Notes: generated by a model from the letters alone, not told the origin. Numbered from the stretch's first letter, positions 8,452 to 18,879 are shown. The stretch: 64,000 bases of DNA from Maniola hyperantus (GCF_902806685.2 NC_048548.1:14720557-14784556); one strand, 5' to 3'. A program made the numbers and translations.

Positions 8452-11400
8452 CTAGACAAAAACGTAATGATTAATAAAAAACCGGCCAAGTGCGAGTCGG
8501 ACTCGTGCACCAAGGGTTCCGTCACCTAGAAGTTAGCGTATAATTATTTTGCTGCTTAAATTATCTCCAACTGCAAATCTTTTTTTTGCGATCACAAAAT
8601 GTATTTTCTTAAAACGCACATAAGTCCGAAAAGTTAGAGGGATCGAACCCCCGACCTACCGACCAGGAGGCAGACGTTCTAACCACCAGGATATCGCGGC
8701 TTTTATCTACATCCACACTTACCGATACAATTCCTAGGACCTGAACCAAAAGGTAGGTACGCCATGGGGTTGATGAAGTGTTTATTGTCGTCTGAGAAAC
8801 GTTCCGGGTCAAATGTTTCAGGATCTGGGAAGTACTTGGGATCATGGTGGAAACACCACACTGGGATCGAGACCACCTCTCCTTCATAAATCTATGGAAA
8901 AGAAAAGAATGAAGAATTTGTGGGATTGGGCTGATATTTGGCATGCAGATAGCTATTATGACGTTGACATCTGCTACGAAATTTTTGAAAATCATGCTCC
9001 TAAGGGGATAAAATAGGGGTTAGAAATTTCGGTAGTTCACGTAAACGAAGTCGCGGACATAATCTAGTCCTTTTATATATTTAGATGTATATTATAATTT
9101 AAGAAAAAATATTAAATAAGTTGTTAATAAGAACTGGAAATAACGAAATATGTAAAATTGTACCTACAATATAATCATTAGTGACTTGGTCGTTAGGCCT
9201 CCCTATGTTGTAGTTCTTGACACAATATCTATCCAGGGCCAGCCCTGGGGGCCACATCCTGAGTACTTCTGAAATATCATAAAAATAATTCTAGATATAC
9301 TTTCATCTTTCATGAATAATTACATATTAAAAATTTCGGGATCGGCAGGATTCGAACCTGCGTCTCCTGGGATCGCGCCAGTGACGAAATTTGTGATAAT
9401 TATGTACTCACTCAGTACTGAAGCGACTGATAATGCCATCTAGTAGCGACACTTTGTTGTTATCGAAACTACTTTCAAAGGCCCATATTGCAATGCAGCT
9501 TAATGAACGAGAAATGATATATTATTGCTTTTTAGGGTTCCGTACCTCAAAAGGAAAAACGGAACCCTTATAGGATCACTTTGTTGTCTGTCTGTCTGTC
9601 AAGAAACCTACAGGGTACTTCCCGTTGACGTAGAATCATGAAATTTGGCAAGAAGGTAGGTCTTATTCCTGGCTTTAGGAGTAAAATCTGAAAACCGTGA
9701 ATTTGTGGTCACATCATACAAAAAAAATTAAATTGTGGTCATGAACTAATAAATAGTATTTTTAATTATCAAAGTAAGATAACTATATCAAGTAGGGTAT
9801 ATGAAAGGGCTTCACCTGTGAATTCTAAAACAGATTTTTATTTATTTTTATGAATCATAGTTTTTGATTTATCGTGCAAAATGTCGAAAAAATATGACTG
9901 TACTACGGAACCCTCGGTGTGCGAGCCTGACTCGCACTTGGCCGGTTTTTTTACTATATTTATAATTTTTATGATAGTGTTTTTACATACACTTAAAGGA
10001 ATTTCTAAATAGGAAGTTTTAGAGTTTTAGAGTTTTAGAGTTTTTTATTAAGAATTTCTAGTTGGAAGACCTCCCACTAGGTGGACGAACGACATCAGAC
10101 GAGTCGCAGGGAGCCGCTGGATTCAGGCGGCGCAAGACCGTGGCATGTGGAAGTCCCTACAAGAGAGTCCAGCAGTAGACGTCTATCGGTTGATGATAAT
10201 GATGATGAATTACCTGATACCACCATGTCTAAGTATGTCATGTTCTGTATTGCAGCGTAGGTCAGTTTGCCTCCGTGTTTCCTATCGCTTTCCTTGATCT
10301 CCTGGTAAAGACGATCCTGGATGTCTGGATGGAGGGCCAGCTCGTGTAACGCGAAGGACATCCCCGTGGAAACCGTCTCGAAGCCAGCCAAGAAGAACAG
10401 TGTTGCTTGAGCAACTAAGTCGATGTCGGCCCAGTCTGGAAGTTGCATAGAACAAAATGTACCTACCTAATAAAGTATGTAAGTACTAATATGTACATAT
10501 CTTTGATTTTATCTGTGAAGTTATTATTGCATTAACTATAAGATGAAATTTAGTAAAAGTCCGGATGAGGGTGGTATCACAACCCCTCAAAGTTGAAGTT
10601 TCCAAAACACAAAACTATTTAATTCTATTCGACGAGGTACTCGTATTTGCCCTTCCCAATTTTGACACTCCAATGTAATTTTTCTTCACAGAAAAGGCGA
10701 TAACATAATCATACATAAGTCTGATTTATCGCCTTTTTTCTGCAATTTCGCAATTTTTGATATTTATTTAAAACTAGATGATGCCCGCGACTTCGTCCGC
10801 GTGGATTAAGGTTTTTAAAATCCTGTGGGAACTCTTCAATTTTCCGGGATAAAAAGCCTATGTCCTTCCCCGGGATGCAAGATATATCTGTACAAAATTT
10901 CGTCAAAATCGGTTGAACGGTTGAGCCGTGAAAAGCTAGCAGACAGACAGACAGACAGACACACTTTCCCATTTATAATATTAGTATGGATATGGATTAT
11001 TTAGAAACCTTTAAGTGTAAGTAACTATCACATATTATCATATTATCAAACACGATTAATATAAATAATAGTTAATATAATAATATAGTTATAGTATAAT
11101 ATAGTTTTTATCTATAAAATATTTGTGATATCTACAATTTCTAGACATTTTCATGCTTTAGATGATGAATCAAATCTCTTTATACTGCGTAATTTAGTAT
11201 CAGACCATCTGAATTTTATTTAATTACATCTTTTATGATTTTATGTCTTCCTCTTAAATATTAATTAATCTTGAAGAAATGTCATCATTATATGAAATAA
11301 TACAGTACATTCAAGCTTATAATTTGTTCCAGTAATATTATTTTATAGATAAGTACCTACTCACTAAGAAATGTTCAAACCTCTGTGAATATTCTTCTTT

Positions 11401-14400
11401 CCTACAGTAGATTCCTCAACGGTTGCAAAACCAGCGTCTCGGCCGTGGGGCTCATTATCGGTTGAACATATGTCTTCATGGGAAAGTACACCTAAAATCC
11501 ATAATATTAATAAAAATTGGCGCGATTTATGGTAGAGATTATAAAGAGGTAAAGTTTATAAGTTTGTTTGTAGGAAGTAATCTCTGGAACCACTGAACCG
11601 ATTTTGAAAATTCTTTCACCAGTAGAAAACTACATTATTGCTGATTTTTTTAAAAATTAGAGATCCATATGAAAATCGTAATAAGCTACCCGCAGCCGTG
11701 GCGGGCGGGTCGCTGCCCCAGGTTGCTGCCCCAGGTCAATGCCCCGCCTACGACGCGGCATTAACTCCGAGTGGCATACTTACGCAACTATAGTTGACCT
11801 CTAGCGTCAGTCAGATGTTTTATTTGCAATATATCGTAAACATTTAGAAAAATTAAAGGATATTTTATATATTTTTTTGCGTTTTTTTTGTGGTATCATA
11901 TTTCAGTAATCATCAGTACTATCACCTGTTTTTGCCACCGTTCTGGTTACACTCTGTATATGGCAGAGTCATTGTGGTCGTCTTAATTCGAGATCAAAGG
12001 CATCGAAGTACTGTGTCTCTCCTTATACAGTGTCTAGTCAAGGGATAACATGTCATTGCATATAAATGGTACCTTTCTTAGACTCCATGAGGAGATGGAT
12101 CATGTCTGGTCTGATGATATTGCGATCTTCTCTATCTTTCATGGTTCCCATAACCAGCTTGATGAAGAACTCTCTTGTTTTGTTTGAGAAGAGCGTAAGC
12201 TTTAATTTCTGAAATAGTATTGGACTAGAAACAAATTGTCTGGATTTTTGAAGGATTTTGAACACTTTATAGACCACAGAAGTTTTATTAGTGAAGAAGT
12301 GGAGTTCGCAAGAAATTTTATTTCTTCAAAAGGTAAGTACTTTTTTAATGTATAGAGTATAGACTATCTGTCCTTTTTTCCTTTTGAGGTACGGAACCCT
12401 AAAAAGGACACTTTAGGCTTGAGGTAGATAGTACCTAGGTACTTACTCTTGCGAGGGCAGGACTAGCGGAGATGACGAAGAACAAAATCATCTGCCTCCA
12501 CGTGAATGACGTAGCATTTGTGCCCATTTGGAAGAACTGGTTGTTTCTATCTGTATGAGAGTCCACCTTCAGCCCGAAGGCGCATGAAGCGATGACGTCA
12601 TTCGCATAGCGTGCGGTCAAGTCCTTGCAGTCCGCGTCGATGGAACCGGCTGCGAAAAAACACTTGTTTCATGCTTCCTGCCCTCCTGCATTATGTTTTA
12701 CAAGTGCAGTGAGATGATAGCCTAGTGGGTAACAGTTAAGACGTCAGCCTCCTGTTCGGAAGGTCGGGGGTTCGATCCCGGGTGCACACCGCTAACTTTT
12801 CGGAGTTTAAACAATAAAATATAACTTGCTTGTTAAAGCATCCGTTAGGTGAAGGAAAATATCGTGAAGAAACCTGCATGCCTGAGAGGTTTTCATAATG
12901 TTCTCAAAGGATTGTGAAGTCTGCCAATCCGCATCCGCATCCGCAATCCGCAAAAAACCCCCTTCTCATTCTGACAAGAGACTCGTGGTCTGTAGTGAGG
13001 CAAAGTTGGGTTGCCTGGAAGATATCACTTTAGTCACAAATTATGTAACTTTAGTGATAATGGTCGCCCTTTGTTTTTTTAAATTATATCCTGCTCCTGC
13101 ATTCTTACTCTCTGTAATTTTGTAAACAATAAAGTTGTTTAAATTAAAGGAGATTGCCCATTTTCTTAGGAGCTTGCCCCCCCCCCCCCCCCCCCCCCCT
13201 CCCAAATATAATTTTTATGTCACCATGGTTTTAATTTTATTTTGTAGACAAATAAAAACCTTTTTATATTCTGCAAACGATTTCCATTTATTCACCCTGA
13301 TTATGATGAAATCTTATTTTTTATGTTGCTGATATTAAGGTTATATTTAATGAATACTTCTTCAAAATAAATGGATGTTTACGATTCTTACTGTAATTGT
13401 GGATATTTTCAATGACAGGATGAAAGAAAAGTCGTAGTAAAACATATAGTCGTACAAAATAACACATTTTTTAAAAAATAATTTAAGTTTTGACACGACA
13501 CGCGACGCCACAAAAGCCCGTTCACGGGTGATCTCGTTTACTTTGATTAAAATGTGCGAAATAATGCGTAAAATTTCCTTCACAAATTATTTATTCATTG
13601 TGCCTTAAAAATTATATTACTGCATCTTTAAACGAGTCCTCCATAATAAAAGTCACTTTACCTACAATTTCCTGAAATCTCCTCAGTTGCGGTCTTATTG
13701 GGTCCATTGGTTGTAAATGTATCTGATTCTAGTCTTTTTTTCCTCATATTTTCCTATTCCTAAGGTTGCCTGGTTGAGATCACTAATATTCTACTTCCGT
13801 ATGTGTTTTGTTATTTTAGTTCTAGTGGTGGTACAAACAAAGTAACAAATAATAATTCTAATAAAATGACTTACTTGGAGACTCCTTTATCTGTTTTTTC
13901 AGAGCTTGAATCATTTGCTCTCCAACTTCCTCCATGAAGGGAACCATCAGTTTTATCTTCGAGCTGGTGAACGCTGGGCTCAAAGTTGATCTCATGTCTT
14001 TCCATTCCTGACCTGAAAATTTTACATTTGAGATATTAACTTCTGAAAAGAGTACTGTTAACTAACTACTAAGTTAAGTGAACTAGGTACTGAGTTTTTT
14101 GCAGGTGTCTTCTCATTAAGCTCTGTTTTAAGAACCAGTTCTATACAGGGTTTAACCAGAACGCTCCAATAACGAAGATAGTACTGAAGATTAAGATATA
14201 AGAAGAAGCCTATAACACGAGTGTACAACTTATTTTAGGCATCGGTGGCTTAACCTAATTTTGGTTTTTATTTTGGTGAAACAATAATTTTTTTTTTTTT
14301 TTTAAGATAATATATGCCTACTGATGATCAGTGATTGATACAACAACAAAATAACGCGAAAAAACAATTTAAACCTACTTACCTTTTAAAGAAATAAGAT

Positions 14401-15263
14401 TTCTTGCGAATAAGGGTTCCACGTCTTCACTAACAAAACTTCTGTGGTCTATGAAGTTTTCAAAATCCTTTACAGTGATCCTTTTTACCAAATCCAAATC
14501 ATGTACAATTAGCACTGGTTTCATAAACTCGTATTTTCCCACGAATCTGAAAACATTTCAATTTTTTTTTAATCTTTATTTTCAGCCGGGGCTTTGTCGT
14601 GTCTGTCAAGACACCTACAGGGTTCTTCCCGTTGACCTAGAATCATGAAATTTGGCAGTAGGTAGGTCTTATAGCACAAGTAAAGTAATAAATCCAAAAA
14701 CCGTGAATTTGTGGTTATATCACAAAAATAAATTAAAATGTGTTAATGAAAAAATAATTAGTATTTTCAACTTTCAAAGTAAGATTACATACCAAGTACG
14801 GTATCATATGAAAGGGCTTTACCTGTACATTCTAAAAAACATTTTTATTTATTTTTATGCATCACAGTTTTTGATTTATAGTACAAAATGTCAAAAAATA
14901 CGACTGTAGTACGGAACCGTTGCCTCGGTCCGCGAGTTTGACTCGCAGACAGACAGACAGACAACGAAGTGATCCTATGAGGGTTCCTTTTTTCCTTATG
15001 AGGTACGGAACCTTAAAAACCAAAGTGACATTGCAGTCAAGGATCAGTCAACAAAAAACGTACTTTTCCCCTGGGAAGGCTTGATAATAGCTATCCATGT
15101 GTTTGGCAATGTTGTCGATGTTAAACGCGACCCTCGCCATGTTGCCAAAGAATGGGTACGGGTACAGAGTCTTGACGCCGTGGAAGCTGAACCGGATGCA
15201 TCTTTGCCGGAAGTAGAGAAGCAGCGCTGCTGTGAACGCAGCCGTCCATATCCAGATGATCAT
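8276..15263 (-). CDS. CYP9: Cytochrome P450 family 9, complete ten-exon gene
   Basis: Exons (minus strand): 15263-15064, 14546-14383, 14012-13875, 12649-12447, 12208-12073, 11491-11381, 10435-10214, 9268-9168, 8891-8723, 8451-8276. Every junction is GT-AG and in phase; 1620 bases give 539 residues plus TGA, the usual size for CYP9. Visible signatures: N-terminal membrane anchor (about 2-18); C-helix WKDMR (125-129); I-helix AGFET (334-338) for oxygen activation; K-helix EVLR (392-395); PERF (454-457); heme loop FGSGPRNCIG with the axial cysteine at 480. Microsomal P450s of this family use NADPH-P450 reductase to oxidise xenobiotics or lipids; the substrate cannot be read here. The start is the ATG just after an acceptor-like TTTTTTTTCCAG/AAG, so a 5'UTR exon probably lies upstream. 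Database names such as cytochrome P450 9e2-like would fit. Introns are full of repeats, none disrupting an exon. Confidence 0.95.
8482..8700 (-). mobile_element. F1 end and tRNA-like F5 head inside intron 9
   Basis: AACCGGCCAAGTGCGAGTCG (8482-8531) is an F1 end; 8635-8700 is a reverse tRNA-like SINE head (GGATCGAACCCCCGACC, then TCTAACCACCAGGATATC). Confidence 0.6.
8723..8891 (-). CDS. CYP9 exon 9 (heme-binding)
   Basis: Residues 426-481 plus one base of 482: IYEGEVVSIPVWCFHHDP, PDPETFDPERF, then FGSGPRNCIG with the heme-ligand cysteine. Acceptor TTTCCATAG, donor ATCG/GTAAGT. The preceding intron carries an F4 repeat starting about 45 bases from this exon. Confidence 0.95.
8935..9070 (+). 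mobile_element. F4 repeat in intron 8
   Basis: TATTTGGCATGCAGATAGCT to GTCGCGGACATAATCTAG; the GACTGACTGA end is missing. Confidence 0.7.
9168..9268 (-). CDS. CYP9 exon 8
   Basis: Residues 392-425, opening with the K-helix ExxR motif (EVLR), then MWPPGLALDRYCVKNY. It ends TATATT/GTAGGT; this donor, rather than the GT four bases later, gives the phase needed by exon 9. Confidence 0.9.
9325..9515 (-). mobile_element. F8 tRNA-like repeat in intron 7
   Basis: On the minus strand it reads CTTTCAAAGG-flanked body sequence (TGTCGCTACTAGATGGCAT), then GCGCGATCCCAGGAGACGC, a B-box-like GGTTCGAATCC, and AAATTTTTAATATG. It matches 58090-58335 and part of 35187-35342. Confidence 0.75.
9529..9955 (+). 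mobile_element. F1 repeat, near full length, intron 7
   Basis: Both ends are present, with the TCTG microsatellite near the 5' end and the ATTTTTATTTATTTTTATG core. Confidence 0.85.
10015..10045. repeat. Short tandem repeat AGAGTTTT
   Basis: Four imperfect copies of TTTTAGAG in a row. Confidence 0.85.
10055..10213 (+). mobile_element. F6 LINE 3' end abutting exon 7 donor
   Basis: GGAAGACCTCCCACTAGGTG through GTGGAAGTCCCTACAAGAGA to a GATGATAATGATGATG tail that stops at about 10208, only five bases from the exon 7 donor. Confidence 0.8.
10214..10435 (-). CDS. CYP9 exon 7
   Basis: Residues 318-391: DWADIDLVAQATLFF, then the I-helix core AGFETVST with the proton-relay acidic residue and threonine, and on to LTYAAIQNMTYLDMVVS, the J-helix and start of the K-helix. 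Acceptor ACTTCCAG, donor ATCAG/GTAATT. Confidence 0.95.
10775..10990 (+). mobile_element. F2 repeat in intron 6
   Basis: CTAGATGATGCCCGCGACTT to the CAGA repeats and TTTATAATATTAGTATGGAT; complete. Confidence 0.85.
11381..11491 (-). CDS. CYP9 exon 6 (111 bases)
   Basis: Residues 281-317, the variable loop before the I-helix: VLSHEDICSTDNE, then GFATVEESTVGKKNIHR. It has no ATG and is too short to stand out as an ORF; it was found because exons 5 and 7 leave this loop missing. Acceptor ATTTTAG, donor AGAG/GTTTGA. Both flanking phases fit. Confidence 0.88.
11560..11705 (+). mobile_element. F3-related repeat in intron 5
   Basis: CCACTGAACCGATTTTGAAA, then AATTAGAGATCCATATGAAA and a GTGGCGGGCGGGTCGCT end; diverged from 23812-24118. 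Confidence 0.55.
11735..11965. mobile_element. Unnamed repeat, undisrupted copy, intron 5
   Basis: It matches the two flanks of the F4 insertion at 6505-6950 (GCCTACGACGCGGCATTAAC; CTCTAGCGTCAGTCAGATG; AGTAATCATCAGTACTATCA). Confidence 0.7.
12073..12208 (-). CDS. CYP9 exon 5
   Basis: Residues 236-280 (KLKLTLFSNKTREFF, then RPDMIHLLMESKKG). RxDMIxLLMExKK is a strong family mark. Acceptor ATTTCAG, donor AAAG/GTACCA. Confidence 0.93.
12447..12649 (-). CDS. CYP9 exon 4
   Basis: Residues 168-235, containing DLTARYANDVIASCAFGLKV, the D/E-helix segment characteristic of insect CYP9 and CYP6 proteins. Acceptor TTTTTTCGCAG, donor CAAGA/GTAAGT, phase 0 exit. Confidence 0.93.
12705..13015 (+). mobile_element. 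F5 SINE in intron 3
   Basis: The tRNA-like head has GATAGCCTAGTGGGTAACAG (A-box region) and GGTTCGATCCCGGG (B-box), followed by the body AACCTGCATGCCTGAGAGG and ACTCGTGGTCTGTAGTGAGG. Confidence 0.8.
13130..13560 (+). mobile_element. Uncharacterised repeat with 23-C tract, intron 3
   Basis: The block from AAAGGAGATTGCCCATTTTC to CCCGTTCACGGGTGATCTC recurs in reverse at 48595-48980 at about 80 percent identity by eye. The C run at 13177-13199 is pure; the other copy has only seven G at this point. No coding frame is shared. Confidence 0.75.
13875..14012 (-). CDS. CYP9 exon 3
   Basis: Residues 122-167, with the C-helix motif WKDMR (heme propionate contact) followed by STLSPAFTSSKIKLM. Acceptor ATTTTCAG, donor CCAA/GTAAGT. 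Confidence 0.93.
14383..14546 (-). CDS. CYP9 exon 2
   Basis: Residues 67-121, starting FVGKYEFMKPVLIVHDLDLV after acceptor GTTTTCAG and ending NLISLKG at donor AAAAG/GTAAGT. This is the beta-1 sheet and B-helix region (IVHDLDLVKRITVKDF). Confidence 0.92.
14585..15016. mobile_element. F1 fragments, opposite orientations, intron 1
   Basis: A forward piece (about 14585-14945, from TGTCGTGTCTGTCAAGACAC) is followed directly by a reverse F1 5' end (14945-15016, CAGA repeats to GAGGTACGGAACCTTAA). Confidence 0.7.
15064..15263 (-). CDS. CYP9 exon 1
   Basis: Residues 1-66 and two bases of 67. It holds the hydrophobic ER anchor, the RQRCIRF basic stop-transfer stretch and the short proline-containing hinge YPYPFFGN. 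The donor is GAAAA/GTACGT. Length and phase equal those of the paralogous exon at 3301-3500. Confidence 0.92.
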
Positions 15264-15264
15264 C

Positions 15265-15276
15265 TTCTGGAAAAAA
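15265..15276 (-). promoter_or_regulatory. Splice acceptor just 5' of the CYP9 start codon
   Basis: A poly-T tract followed by CCAG/AAG sits directly before ATG. The paralogue at 3500 has CACAG/AAG in the same place. This points to a conserved 5'UTR intron; the upstream non-coding exon and promoter were not identified. Confidence 0.55.
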
Positions 15277-15649
15277 AAACATAGAAAAATTAGAATCATA
15301 ATAATAAATCATCTATTTCTGGCAATAAACCTATTAAAAATCCACAGGATATCTAGAAAATTAAGATAATATAAATTTGAAATTTGGAAGGTAGGTTCTT
15401 TCTAGGACGTAATCAGCTAAGCTAAGCAGCTAATAATTTTCATAATTCAATGAACTTCACTATATTGTTAATTTAATTACCTTAATAAAAATAGAAATGA
15501 ATTATTTAATTTTATAAAAATTAAAGTTCCTACGGGTCACTTAACAGTTTAGTAAATAATAATAATAGTAATGACTGTAAGGACGAACCGAGTTTCTGAA
15601 CGTTTCATTATAATATTATGACGTGGTATCTTCTCTACTATAATATTAA

Positions 15650-15948
15650 AAAAACCGGCCAAGTGCGAGTCAGGCTCGCGCAACGAGGGTTCTGTACTAT
15701 AGTCGTATTTTTTCAACATTTTGCACGATAAATCAAAAACATAATAAATGCATAAAAATAAATAAAAATCTGTTTTAGAATGCACAGGTGAAGCCTTTCA
15801 TATTATGATACCCCACTTGTCTCGACGAGAGTCTCTTTAACTATACCCATGCAAAAAATCACGTCGATCCGTTGTTCTGTTGCGACGTGATTGAAGGACA
15901 AACCAACGAACAAACACACTTTCGTATTTATAATATGGGTAGTGATAA
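15650..15948. mobile_element. Truncated F1 (reverse) then F2 (forward) fragment
   Basis: AACCGGCCAAGTGCGAGTCA to about 15830 is an F1 3' half; 15830-15948 is an F2 section (CACGTCGATCCGTTGTTCTG to CACTTTCGTATTTATAATAT). Confidence 0.7.
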
Positions 15949-16152
15949 TATCACTGGAGTTACACGTGCCATAATAGTACCTACCTAATTAGACATCGTT
16001 GTATCAGATAAAATAATTTTATCAAACAAATACTAGTTACCTATCTATTAAATGCCTACAAAGTTTTTTTAGGGTTCCGTACCCGAAGCCGGGGGGTTTA
16101 GGTAGTTTATTACAAAGTTTTGGTACGTCAGTATTTTTACTATTATTTACTA

Positions 16153-16370
16153 CTAGCTTATGCTCGGGATTTCATCCGCATGGACTACACAAATTTCAAA
16201 CCCCTATTTCACCCCTTTAGGGATTGAATTTTCAAAAATCCTTGCTTAGCGGATGCCTATGTCATAATAGCTATCTGTGTGCAAAATTTCAGCCCGATCC
16301 ATCCAGTAGTTTGACCTGTGCGTTGATAGATCAGTCAGTCAGTCAGTCACCTTTTACTTTTATATATTTC
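16153..16370 (-). mobile_element. F4 repeat
   Basis: Reverse copy from CTAGCTTATGCTCGGGATTT to CAGTCAGTCAGTCACCTTTT. Confidence 0.8.
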
Positions 16371-16669
16371 GATTATATTAGTATTATACTATTATATCTT
16401 CTGTGTTTTTGGCTCTTATGAACAGCTGGGCACTGGATACACTTATTATATACCTACTTATTGAAGAGTAGATAAATAAAAATAGTCTTTATCAGACTCA
16501 CAGAAAGGCTAATTTTGAATGACCGTAGAGTTTATTATGATTATAAAGTTGAATGGATTTTCAAGGTTAGGATGATAAAAAAAATTCTGTTGTTCTAGTC
16601 CGTCTATCTACGCTGTCAATATTATTATGTATGTAGATGTAATTTATAGTGTAGATGCGTAGGTACTTA

Positions 16670-16816
16670 GGCTGAAATCTATAGAGCGCACTTTGACTTT
16701 GCTTAGACTTAAGATTGTGTTAAAACGAGAGAGACTTATGTGAGAGATATAGCTCTGTCTCGTTTTAACTCTGTCTTAAGTCTAAGCTAAGTCAGAGTAC
16801 GCTCTATAGATCTCAC
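16670..16816. mobile_element. MITE, about 57-base inverted arms
   Basis: ATCTATAGAGCGCACTTTGA and GACTTAAGA segments on the left pair with TCTTAAGTCTAAGCTAAGTC and CGCTCTATAGATCTC on the right; the loop is AT-rich. Confidence 0.75.
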
Positions 16817-16959
16817 CCTTAGACTTTTGTATTTAAGGAGTGCTTGTTTACAATTATTTAGCTCTGCGATCTGCAAAGCTGATCCCAATAAACTTTTCTT
16901 ATGAACGTAAATAAGTTACTTGTTTGTAGATTCAATAAAATGTGAACAGGATTCAGAAA

Positions 16960-17440
16960 AAAACCGGCCAAGTGCGAGTCAGGCTCGCGCAACGAGGGTT
17001 CCGAACTACAGTCGTATTTTTTCGACATTTTGCACGATAATTCAAAAACCATAATGCATAAAAATAAATAAAAATCTGTTTTAGAATTCACATGTGAAGA
17101 CCTTTCATATGATACCCCACTTGATACAGTTATCTTACTTCCAAAATTGAAAATACTAAATATTAGTTCATTACCACAACTTATTTATCACGTAACCACA
17201 AATTCACGGTTTTCAGATTTTTCCCCGAATTTCTGCTATAAGACCTACCTACCTGCCACATGATTCTAGGTCAACGGGAAGTACCCTGTAGGTACTAAAA
17301 TTTAGGGGTTGAATTTTCCAAAATTTTTTCTTAGCGGATGTCTACGTCATTCATAATAGCTATCTGCATGCCAAATTTCAGCCCGATCCGTCCAGCAGTT
17401 TGCGCTGTGCGTTGATAGATCAGTCAGTCAGTCAGCTTAG
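16960..17440 (-). mobile_element. F1 repeat followed by F4 fragment, both reverse
   Basis: AACCGGCCAAGTGCGAGTCA to GTACCCTGTAGG (about 16961-17293) is F1 without its 5' end; 17303-17440 is F4 ending in CAGT repeats. Confidence 0.75.
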
Positions 17441-17444
17441 ACTA

Positions 17445-17640
17445 GATGATGTTGGCAACTTCGTCGGCGTGAACTAAGGTCTTAAAAATCCCGTGGGGAC
17501 TCTTTGATTTTCAGGGTAAAAAGTAGGTAAGTAGCCTTTGTCACTCGCAGCCCGCAGGTCTTCAATCATGCCGATCCGCTGCTCCGTTCCCGGCGTGATT
17601 GAAGGACAAACCAAAAGTACACACACATCACACTGACTAA
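17445..17640 (+). mobile_element. Degraded F2 repeat
   Basis: CTAGATGATGTTGGCAACTT through GATTTTCAGGGTAAAAAGTA to GTGATTGAAGGACAAACC, CAGA tail lost. Confidence 0.65.
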
Positions 17641-17969
17641 CGACTTAGGTACTTTACCTTTGTGAGGATAAAGATTTATGTAACTTTAATTCAAAATGTC
17701 ACTTCACTATGCTAAAATAAAATAATTTGTGTATATTTTAGAACAAAATCAGAAATATTGTAGGTACCAACTATAAAAAAAGTTATGCCTAAATTGACAA
17801 TACGTGTGCCTTTGGCGACGTGTGGCGTGTTTATGTAAACATCTGCTGTTATCTGCCAGTGCCGGTTGTAATTCTAAAGGCCAACACACACTAGAGCCGA
17901 ATCGAGACGCTTTATAATATTTTAAATGCTGTTATATATAACAACAAATTCGATTGAAAGGAAAGGAAA

Positions 17970-18185
17970 AAGTAAGAGCTATAGTGCGCACCACGGCACA
18001 CGACCACGGTGCGGTGAGTTGCGGTGCGTTTTAAAATCCGCAACTTTGTATTTTAATCTATCAAAATCTGGTGCGGAATTAATTCCGTAGTGCGCCCACT
18101 TCTATGTAGTTCTATAGTTCACAGATTTTGCGGGAAATATCTACCTACCGTACGAAAATTTTCCGTGGTGCGCGCTAGCCCTAAG
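17970..18185. mobile_element. Possible MITE with GTGCGCACCACGG ends
   Basis: GAGCTATAGTGCGCACCACGG at the left is mirrored by CCGTGGTGCGCGCTAGCCCT at the right; the inside repeats GTGCGG motifs. Confidence 0.55.
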
Positions 18186-18564
18186 GCTTAAGAGTGCTAA
18201 CTGCTAACAATTTATTTTCTTGAAAGGAGGGGAGGGGGGTATTTTTAAAATTAATTATGCATGCTCCTTCCATTATACGATAGTAGTGGTAACAGATTTT
18301 TATAAAATTGTACTGAATTACAATTAATATTTTATTGGTATACAGCGCCATCTATACACACGTCGTATCACTTATGCGCAAAATAAGCCAGAGAACCGAG
18401 ATGAACAGTTGTTTCCGAACATGCGATCTACAGTTTGCACCAGTGGCATTAAAATGAATAGTATTCAGTTCCATAGATGTCACTACCATTTCGTCTTCAA
18501 CATCTTGAGAAAATATACTAACGTATTTTATTGAATACAAGTATTTTAACGTCAAAACGTCAAC

Positions 18565-18820
18565 CTTCTATTATGAGGGGTGGGTGTTCGATCCCGGGCA
18601 CGCACCTCTTACTTTATTTTTCGAAGTTATGTATGTAAATATCACTTGCTTTAACGGTGAAGGAAATCATCGTGAGGAAACATGCATGCCTTCATAATGT
18701 TCTCAAAAGTATGCGAAATCTGCCAACCAGTACTTGGCCAGTGTAGTGGACCATGGCCAAACTCTTCACACTCTGAGAGGAGACCCGTGCTCAGTAGTGA
18801 GCTGGCAATGGGTTGATGAT
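18565..18820 (+). mobile_element. F5 SINE
   Basis: GTTCGATCCCGGGCACGCAC, GGAAACATGCATGCC, ACTCTGAGAGGAGACCCGTG, and a GATGATGA end; the A-box region is lost. Confidence 0.75.
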
Positions 18821-18879
18821 GATGAATTTATACTATTCATACCTATTTATTATATAAAAGGAAAAGCTGAAATTAAATA

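Noticed and set aside
9168..9168. Alternative donor for CYP9 exon 8 four bases further on (GTAG/GTACAA)
   Set aside because: Its phase would bring an immediate stop in exon 9; ATT/GTAGGT gives the continuous frame NDYI-IYEGEVV.
15081..15284. Plus-strand frame opposite CYP9 exon 1
   Set aside because: It is a shadow of the P450 exon; the minus strand has the signatures and splice sites.
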